Below are positions 15,169-20,466 of a stretch of 25,820 nucleotides of DNA, one piece after another; position 1 is the first letter of the stretch; each line of letters begins with the position of its first letter. Source of the stretch: Oscillospiraceae bacterium. Lineage in GTDB: Bacteria; Bacillota; Clostridia; Oscillospirales; Ruminococcaceae. The stretch covers positions 1-25,820 of the forward strand of contig JAFSHJ010000244.1 in assembly GCA_017440425.1 (NCBI GenBank). Direction: 5' to 3'. Both the position numbers and the translations under genes were made by a program. Below the pieces are notes generated by a model. The model ran no database searches and was not told the origin of the DNA. It saw nothing but the letters and a program-made list of their open reading frames with translations.

Positions 15169-16014
15169 TCATTCCCGTGTGCTGCGGCGCAACCGACGTC
15201 GGCTTGCAATGTACCTGACCGTATTTATCAAGACGATAACGCAAAGTGCGTGTCTGCACCAATCCAGACAGCCGATAAACAAACCCGAATATTCAGGTGA
15301 AATATAAAACGGCGCAACAAAAATCGGAATATGAGAAAGTGCCAATATTATCCATCCGGCAATAATAAAAACAAGATTTTCTTTTGTCGTGTTTATCGGT
15401 GTTTTGCGGTATGCCAACGCACTTGCAAGCAAAAGCACAAGCAAAAGTGCTGTCAGAACCCATGCAACTATCAGTTGAACCATCCACTCCTCATACAAAA
15501 GAGAAAACAGCACCATTTTCCAGGTTATACCCGTGGCATAGCGCAGATAGACCTCCACGGAAAAATATATTCCCCAGCAGCACCAAAGCCACGCATGTGA
15601 TTTCACCAAAATGCAGATGAATCCGCACAGCACAAACGGCGCTGCAAAAATCATGGCGCCAAATGCATTACCCGCAAAAATCCATAGCAACAGCAGCACT
15701 ACTGCGCCAAAGCACAAAAGAATTACTCCGATAATTTTTTGTGCCGTGCCCGAAGAAGCCTTTTCAACATATACGGTTTGTATCTGCGGCTGCTCCTGCG
15801 GTCTCTCTTTTATCTCACACTCTTCTCGCACAAGCTCATCCAAAGAGATATTGAATATCTCGCTCAGTTTAATCAATCTGTCCAGTTCCGGCACGGAGGA
15901 GTTGGTCTCCCACTTTGATATAGATTGACGGGAAACCCCCAGCGCATCCGCAAGGTCTCCCTGCGACATATTCCGCTCTGTTCTCAATTTATAAAGCTTA
16001 TCTCCCAAATTCAT
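15169..16014 (-). CDS. XRE-family regulator with C-terminal membrane domain
   Basis: The 281-residue protein opens with a Cro/C1-type helix-turn-helix at about 6-60 (KLRTERNMSQGDLADALGVS and RQSISKWETNSSVPELDRLIKLSEIF). A polar Gln/Glu-rich linker at about 65-90 follows, then five or six hydrophobic segments to a basic C-terminus. Membrane-anchored XRE proteins of this layout are common in Clostridia, and their signals are mostly unknown. The ATG is preceded by AGGAG. The gene has its own promoter (16047-16075) with a nearby palindrome, so autoregulation is possible. It is convergent with the M23 gene and divergent from the small-peptide/SWIM operon, which it might also control. Confidence 0.88.
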   Translation of the reverse strand: MNLGDKLYKLRTERNMSQGDLADALGVSRQSISKWETNSSVPELDRLIKLSEIFNISLDELVREECEIKERPQEQPQIQTVYVEKASSGTAQKIIGVILLCFGAVVLLLLWIFAGNAFGAMIFAAPFVLCGFICILVKSHAWLWCCWGIYFSVEVYLRYATGITWKMVLFSLLYEEWMVQLIVAWVLTALLLVLLLASALAYRKTPINTTKENLVFIIAGWIILALSHIPIFVAPFYISPEYSGLFIGCLDWCRHALCVIVLINTVRYIASRRRLRRSTRE

Positions 16015-16046
16015 TTTCTGTTCTCCTAAAGCAAAAGAATACCTAA

Positions 16047-16075
16047 ATTATAAACAACATCCCCGGATATATCAA
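16047..16075 (-). promoter_or_regulatory. Promoter for the XRE regulator
   Basis: TTGATA (16075-16070) and TATAAT (16052-16047) lie exactly 17 nt apart on the minus strand, about 30 nt upstream of the start codon region. Confidence 0.72.
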
Positions 16076-16097
16076 CCAACCGTGCTTTAATTTTTTA

Positions 16098-16112
16098 GCA
16101 ACTGTCGGTTGC
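16098..16112. promoter_or_regulatory. Palindrome upstream of the XRE promoter, possible operator
   Basis: GCAAC and GTTGC are separated by 5 nt. A related CAACCG element about 20 nt away overlaps the upstream edge of the XRE promoter. The spacing suits a dimeric helix-turn-helix protein, but the arms are short and chance is not excluded. Confidence 0.3.
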
Positions 16113-16410
16113 ACTTTGCGGATGCTGCAATATTTTTCGTTTTTTACACTTAAACATCAGGTTTTCACGAAGTTTTTTCAAAAAAAACGCAGCGTTCCGA
16201 TATAACAATTTACCCAAGCACGTTTCTTGTTTCTTTTCTCAATCATCCGTTACATCAATTATACCATTTTATTTTTCTTTTTTAAATCTTTAATTTGCAG
16301 GAATTATTTTGCATTTCCCAAAACCAAAGTCCGTTTTATGGGACAGCGAATACTGTAGAATAATATCAGAAGGAAAAACACCCTACACAACAGAAAGAGA
16401 GGAAAACAAT
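16113..16410. other. AT-rich intergenic region upstream of the small-peptide/SWIM operon
   Basis: No convincing ORF is seen on either strand. The region is AT-rich with several homopolymer runs. The promoter of the downstream operon should lie here. A TAGAAT near 16355 is the best -10 candidate, but I find no matching -35, so it may be activator-dependent. Confidence 0.4.
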
Positions 16411-16473
16411 ATGTGGACAATTTGCTTTTTGATTCTCCCCTTTGCAATTCTTGCGGAACTGATTTGTAAATAA
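16411..16473 (+). CDS. 20-residue hydrophobic peptide at the head of the SWIM operon
   Basis: An ATG with an AGAGAGGAAAA ribosome binding site 4-8 nt upstream opens a 20-codon frame ending in TAA. The peptide starts M-W-T-I-C-F and continues as a nearly uninterrupted run of Leu, Ile, Phe, Ala and Pro. It has a single Glu and ends Cys-Lys. It could form one membrane helix. It ends 10 nt before the GTG start of the SWIM-domain gene, so it is either a tiny membrane protein or a leader peptide coupling translation to the next gene. I recognise no family. The frame is short enough to be chance, but the ribosome binding site and position argue against that. Confidence 0.5.
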   Translation: MWTICFLILPFAILAELICK

Positions 16474-16483
16474 GAAAGGTAAC

Positions 16484-17311
16484 GTGATACAGATGTCATT
16501 ACAACACAAACCGATGAAAAAACATATTGGAAGAAACCGTCACAACAAATACACACTCACTCACTTTAACCATCTGCACCGCCCCCGCAGATCCGTTGTG
16601 GAAATATCTTTCGAAGGCAAATATATGACCCTTGCATATTATAACGACAAGTTCGACCTGCATATCGGTGATCTGGTCTATGTTGACGGCAAGCTTGAGG
16701 ACTTGCTTGGACGTGTAGTATCCGTAAACTACAACTTCAAAATCAAGCTTTCGGATTATAAACGCGTCATCGCTTTGGTGGACACAACCGTAAAGGGTCA
16801 GTTTTTCACAGCAGGACCTCAATTTATCACTTTTGACCGTGAAGCCATCCCCCGTAAGCAGGTCCTCTCCTGGTTTAAACCGCCTTTTGAAGAGGATGAC
16901 GATTTTGTCTCCGGAAACGATGACAGCACCTTCTCTCTCGATAACCTTATCTCCACCAAGTTTACCTCAAATGTTTTCAGCCGCGGCTGTGAATATCACG
17001 ACGACAACAGAGTGAAATATGTCTCCCTCGACGGCAGCAGAGGATACGCCATCGTTGAAGGCAGCAAACCCTATGAAGTGGAATTCCAATACAAAAACGG
17101 CGAAATAAGCCACCTTGTGTGCTCCTGCTACTGCAGCTATAACTGCAAACACGAGGTCGCCGTTTTACTCAATCTCAGAGAGATCCTTAAACTTATTGAA
17201 ACTCACTACTCCGATGAATATGAAAACAGCGGTTATTTTGCAGCGATCAACAAAGCCACCCTTATGTATTTTGCAATTGGTGCCAAAGAAAAAGTCAGCT
17301 TCACGCTGTAA
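16484..17311 (+). CDS. SWIM zinc-finger domain protein
   Basis: The 275-residue soluble protein has a basic, His-rich N-terminus. A beta-rich middle follows (about 40-110, with HIGDLVYVDGKLEDLLGRVVSV resembling a small barrel) and then an acidic stretch (EEDDDFVSGNDDS). The C-terminal SWIM finger is LVCSCYCSYNCKHEVAVLLNL, in which the C-x-C...C-x-H ligands are complete. SWIM fingers bind zinc and usually contact DNA or protein, often in SNF2-type helicases or recombination factors. Here the finger is carried without a helicase, so the function is unknown. GTG at 16484 has AAAGG 4 nt upstream; ATG at 16493 is the alternative. Its stop overlaps the start of the next small ORF (TAATG). Confidence 0.85.
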   Translation: MIQMSLQHKPMKKHIGRNRHNKYTLTHFNHLHRPRRSVVEISFEGKYMTLAYYNDKFDLHIGDLVYVDGKLEDLLGRVVSVNYNFKIKLSDYKRVIALVDTTVKGQFFTAGPQFITFDREAIPRKQVLSWFKPPFEEDDDFVSGNDDSTFSLDNLISTKFTSNVFSRGCEYHDDNRVKYVSLDGSRGYAIVEGSKPYEVEFQYKNGEISHLVCSCYCSYNCKHEVAVLLNLREILKLIETHYSDEYENSGYFAAINKATLMYFAIGAKEKVSFTL

Positions 17312-17448
17312 TGGATATGCCGGAGCTAAAAGATTTTTATGCTTTTAAAAGCACCTCTTCGGAACAAAACGGCTGCTCTCTCGGCTGTCTTCCGTATATA
17401 CTTGGTACGCTGTTTGTGCTTTGGCTCATCGGTAAATTGTTTTGCTGA
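17311..17448 (+). CDS. 45-residue membrane peptide coupled to the SWIM gene
   Basis: The ATG shares a base with the stop of the SWIM gene (TAATG), a classic arrangement for translational coupling. The product has a polar N-terminal half with two cysteines (GCSLGC) and a C-terminal hydrophobic helix (YILGTLFVLWLIGKLF) ending in Cys-stop. It lies before the operon's terminator. I recognise no family. With the 20-residue peptide upstream, the SWIM gene is flanked by two tiny membrane-type ORFs. Confidence 0.6.
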   Translation: MDMPELKDFYAFKSTSSEQNGCSLGCLPYILGTLFVLWLIGKLFC

Positions 17449-17475
17449 TCCCCTTCATTTCTATATTGCAAGCTT

Positions 17476-17522
17476 GAACTCACCGCTTTCCCACCCTCAA
17501 GCGGTGAGTTCGGTTTTCCTTC
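17476..17522 (+). terminator. Rho-independent terminator of the SWIM operon
   Basis: A perfect 13-bp stem (GAACTCACCGCTT at 17476-17488 with its complement at 17499-17511) with a 10-nt loop is followed by a T-rich tract. It lies 27 nt after the 45-residue ORF. Confidence 0.88.
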
Positions 17523-17545
17523 TTACTCCGCAAACCTCCTTTTTG

Positions 17546-17574
17546 TTGACAACTGCTTTGGGATAGGATAAAAT
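17546..17574 (+). promoter_or_regulatory. Sigma-A promoter for gatB
   Basis: TTGACA and TAAAAT are separated by exactly 17 nt. Transcription should begin near 17581, about 35 nt before the gatB ATG. Confidence 0.85.
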
Positions 17575-17614
17575 ATCATTAGTTTATATCACACAGAAAA
17601 AGGAGTTGCTGCAG

Positions 17615-19036
17615 ATGACCGGCTACGAAACAGTCGTTGGGCTGGAGATACACGTTGAACTTAAAACCGCACAAAAGCTTTTTTGCAGCTGCTCCACAGC
17701 TTTCGGCGCCAAACCCAACACCCACATCTGCCCCCTATGTCTTGGGCTTCCCGGTGCTTTTCCCAAGCTCAACCGCAATGCCGTGGAATGTGCCGTAAAA
17801 GCAGCTTTTGCCCTCAACTGCGAGATAAACACGATCTCTGCATTTGACCGCAAAAACTATATGTATCCCGATCTTCCCAAAAGTTATCAGGTAACACAGT
17901 TTTATCTGCCCCTTTGCCAAAACGGTTATCTTGATATTGAAACCGAAGGCGGCAAAAAGCGCATTGGCATAACACGCATTCACATTGAAGAAGATGCAGG
18001 TAAGCTGTTTCACTCCGATGAGCACGGCACTCTTATCGACTACAACCGCTGCGGCATCCCGCTTATTGAAATTGTCACCGAACCGGATTTTCGCTCCTCT
18101 GCCGAAGCTGTTGCCTTTTTGGAAAAGCTTCGCTCCGTTCTTTGTTTTGCCGGTGTTTCCGATTGCCGCATGAACGAAGGTCAGCTTAGATGCGATGTAA
18201 ATCTCTCTGTGCGTAAAATCGGCTCTACCAGCTTTGGCACCCGCACCGAGACCAAAAACCTCAACTCTTTTTATTCCGTAAAACGTGCGATCGAATATGA
18301 GGCTGAACGGCAGACAACGCTTCTTGAAAAAGGAGAAAAAATAAAGCAGGAGACCCTGCGCCTTGACCAAAACACATGGCAAACTATCCCTATGCGTCTT
18401 AAGGAAAGCACCTCCGATTACAGATATTTCCCCGATTGCGATTTTGCACCTCTCGTTCTCGAAGCGGATACGCTGAATACCATCCGCAGCACTATGCCTG
18501 CACTTCCCGATGAACGCAAGGAGCACTATATCTCCGAATACTCTCTGACCGAATACGATGCAAAGCTGCTTACCTCCCGTCCCGATGTTGCAGATTTCTT
18601 TGAAGAGACCGCCCGACTCACGGCTTATCCCAAAGTTGCGGCAAATCTCTTCCTCACTGAGGGTTTCCGTATGCTTGATGCATACACGGATATTCCGATA
18701 ACACCGATCCAGCTGGCCAAAACCGCCGAGCTTTACGGAGGCGGAAAGATAAACAGTACCTCTGCAAAACGCATTTTCTGCGAGCTTTGGGATACCGGCG
18801 GAGATCCCGAAGTTCTGATGGAATCGCTCGGTTTGGCTTTGCTCAACGATGAAGAGCTGCTTAAAAAGCAGGTCAAAGAAATATTGGCAGAATGTCAAAC
18901 GGCTGTTGACGACTATAAAAACGGCAAGACCAGAGCTTTTGGCGCCATCATGGGCGAAGCAATGCGAATTACCGGCGGACGGGCTGAACCCAAGCTGCTG
19001 AAAAAGCTCCTTGCCGAAGCACTTAACGAGGTATGA
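17615..19036 (+). CDS. gatB: Aspartyl/glutamyl-tRNA(Asn/Gln) amidotransferase subunit B
   Basis: The 473-residue product is full length for GatB, the subunit of the GatCAB amidotransferase that activates the side chain of misacylated Glu-tRNA(Gln) or Asp-tRNA(Asn). The signature ETVVGLEIHVELKT opens the protein, the zinc-site cysteines (FCSCS and ICPLC) follow, and then RKNYMYPDLPKSYQ, HIEEDAGKL and RCGIPLIEIVTEPD. The C-terminal YqeY-like tail ends with GAIMGEAMRITGGRAEPK. AAAAGGAG precedes the ATG at 17615 at 9-nt spacing; the TTG nine bases upstream abuts that element. gatA and gatC, often in the same operon, are not adjacent. An ABC-type ATPase overlaps the 3' end. Confidence 0.95.
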   Translation: MTGYETVVGLEIHVELKTAQKLFCSCSTAFGAKPNTHICPLCLGLPGAFPKLNRNAVECAVKAAFALNCEINTISAFDRKNYMYPDLPKSYQVTQFYLPLCQNGYLDIETEGGKKRIGITRIHIEEDAGKLFHSDEHGTLIDYNRCGIPLIEIVTEPDFRSSAEAVAFLEKLRSVLCFAGVSDCRMNEGQLRCDVNLSVRKIGSTSFGTRTETKNLNSFYSVKRAIEYEAERQTTLLEKGEKIKQETLRLDQNTWQTIPMRLKESTSDYRYFPDCDFAPLVLEADTLNTIRSTMPALPDERKEHYISEYSLTEYDAKLLTSRPDVADFFEETARLTAYPKVAANLFLTEGFRMLDAYTDIPITPIQLAKTAELYGGGKINSTSAKRIFCELWDTGGDPEVLMESLGLALLNDEELLKKQVKEILAECQTAVDDYKNGKTRAFGAIMGEAMRITGGRAEPKLLKKLLAEALNEV

Positions 19037-19794
19037 CCATGAACGAGCTTTTTATAAACCGTATACGACTGAACGATATGCCGCCTAAAAGTTCATATCT
19101 ATCCAGGCTTCCCGTTGTAAAGAATCTTCACAGCATAGAACAAGGACTTGAGCTCACTTCCAACATCACCTTTCTTGTTGGAGAAAACGGGATCGGCAAA
19201 TCCACTTTGCTGGAGGCGATCGCTGTAAATTACGGCTTTAACCCCGAAGGCGGCAGCCGCAACTTCAACTTTCACACCCGTGAATCTCACTCCGAGCTCC
19301 ACCGCAGCCTTCTGCTCACAAAAGGCTATCGCCGTGCACGAGACGGTTACTTCTTGCGTGCGGAGAGCTTTTACAATGTGGCAAGCAACATTGATGAGCT
19401 GGATGAAATACCTGCAGCTGCACCGTCTATAATCTCAAGCTACGGCGGAACATCTCTGCACAAGCAATCTCACGGTGAAAGCTTTTTTGCGCTGATATTC
19501 AATCGCTTTGGCGGCAACGGTCTTTATATCCTGGACGAGCCTGAAGCCGCTCTCTCTGCAACAAGGCAGCTCTCGCTTATTATCCGCCTTAACGAATTGG
19601 CCAAAAACGGCTCCCAATTCATTATTGCCACCCACTCGCCCCTTCTCATCGCAACACCCGGCTCACAGGTCATTTCCATCACAGAGGATGCCATTGAAAC
19701 CACCCCATATGAGCTTACAGAAAACTATATTGTCACCAAGCGCTTTTTATCCGATCCTGCTGCCATGCTGGATCAGCTTATAGACGATAAATGA
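19033..19794 (+). CDS. AAA/ABC-type ATPase (COG3910-like)
   Basis: The 253-residue soluble protein is a compact ABC-class ATPase with all the expected motifs: Walker A GENGIGKST at about 49-57, a signature-like SHGESFFALIF, Walker B LYILDEPEAALS, and a switch histidine in IIATHSPLL. There is no transmembrane or transporter partner nearby. This fits the widespread stand-alone ATPase family of uncharacterised function (SMC/RecF-like core) rather than a transporter. It begins in an ATGA overlap with the gatB stop (ATG at 19033; ATG at 19039 is an alternative) and is therefore translationally coupled to gatB. A strong terminator follows. Confidence 0.88.
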   Translation: MTMNELFINRIRLNDMPPKSSYLSRLPVVKNLHSIEQGLELTSNITFLVGENGIGKSTLLEAIAVNYGFNPEGGSRNFNFHTRESHSELHRSLLLTKGYRRARDGYFLRAESFYNVASNIDELDEIPAAAPSIISSYGGTSLHKQSHGESFFALIFNRFGGNGLYILDEPEAALSATRQLSLIIRLNELAKNGSQFIIATHSPLLIATPGSQVISITEDAIETTPYELTENYIVTKRFLSDPAAMLDQLIDDK

Positions 19795-19799
19795 TCTTT

Positions 19800-20303
19800 C
19801 AACAAAAATAAGCAGTGCACATTTTATGCACTGCTTATTTTAATTTTATTAAGTTTTAATTTATACAGTAAAGATGAGATGATCTTTACTCAGAAGACCT
19901 TTCGGTTCTCTGCTGCATATAAGCATCAACTTGTTATGCCGATCCTATCCCGGCTAAAATTATCCATTTCGGAAAGCATCTTATTGCGCAGAGGTCTTCA
20001 ACTGAGAAATCAACAATTCATTTCTTAATAGGTAATTGACATCGGATATTACATCCGCACGCAAATCAAAATTTATGGAGATATTTATCGGTTATTCTTA
20101 TGTGCGAACGCTCCCAAAAAATATCCGTTGCGTTTTGTTCTCACTACATAGTATCTACTGACGCCTGCTGTTTAAACTTTTTTAATTACGCTATTTTCTT
20201 CAGAAATTTACATTGTTTATATTCTTCTCGGATAAAGACTAATCAGAACATTGGACTCACCTTTTCTTTTATTTTTTTATTTTAAATCTTTCTCTTCTCT
20301 TTG
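19800..20303 (-). ncRNA. Candidate structured non-coding RNA of about 500 nt, family unknown
   Basis: A near-consensus promoter (20309-20337) points into this region, and a 15-bp terminator closes it. No minus-strand ORF of note with a ribosome binding site lies between. The only one is a two-codon start-stop frame behind AAAGGTGAG near 20258. Several complementary segments suggest folding. Arms 19889-19900 and 19992-20006 pair as CTCA+GAAGACCT with AGGTCTTC+TGAG, extended by CTGC with GCAG. There is also a 9-bp hairpin at 19867-19890, a CGGAT/ATCCG hairpin near 20043-20057, and GATATTT/AAATATC arms farther upstream. I tested it by eye against RNase P, tmRNA, SRP and 6S signatures and saw none. 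A riboswitch-like leader is unlikely because no gene follows before the terminator. Confidence 0.55.
19805..19845. terminator. Strong bidirectional terminator
   Basis: A perfect 15-bp stem (arms 19805-19819 and 19827-19841, core AAGCAGTGCA) with a 7-nt loop has A and T tracts on both sides. It can end the gatB operon on the plus strand and the putative ncRNA on the minus strand. Confidence 0.9.
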
Positions 20304-20308
20304 ATTAT

Positions 20309-20337
20309 ATTATAAACCATACCTTCCATATTGTCAA
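20309..20337 (-). promoter_or_regulatory. Perfect-consensus promoter for the candidate ncRNA
   Basis: On the minus strand TTGACA (20337-20332) and TATAAT (20314-20309) are exactly 17 nt apart, and a second TATAAT (20309-20304) overlaps the first. No coding sequence lies within the next 450 nt on this strand. Confidence 0.85.
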
Positions 20338-20423
20338 TCAACATATTTTATAAACATTTATATCATTTTATATGCATTATCACCATATATTTTCAACTGA
20401 CAACTTAATCATCCACAATGACG

Positions 20424-20466
20424 AAAAACAACCCCCATGGTATAAACTACCGCAGGGGTTGTTTTT
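20424..20466 (-). terminator. Terminator of the amidase gene
   Basis: On the minus strand ACAACCCC pairs with GGGGTTGT, with an inner GGTA/TACC pair, followed by TTTTT. It begins immediately after the stop codon of the amidase fusion gene. Confidence 0.85.

Noticed and set aside
16259..16264. Minus-strand TATAAT in the XRE/SWIM intergenic region
   Set aside because: No acceptable -35 lies upstream, and a much better promoter for the XRE gene is present at 16047-16075.
20100..20285. A 61-codon plus-strand frame inside the gene-poor region
   Set aside because: No ribosome binding site, no recognisable domain, a composition like translated AT-rich DNA, and it runs antisense to a better supported promoter-terminator unit.
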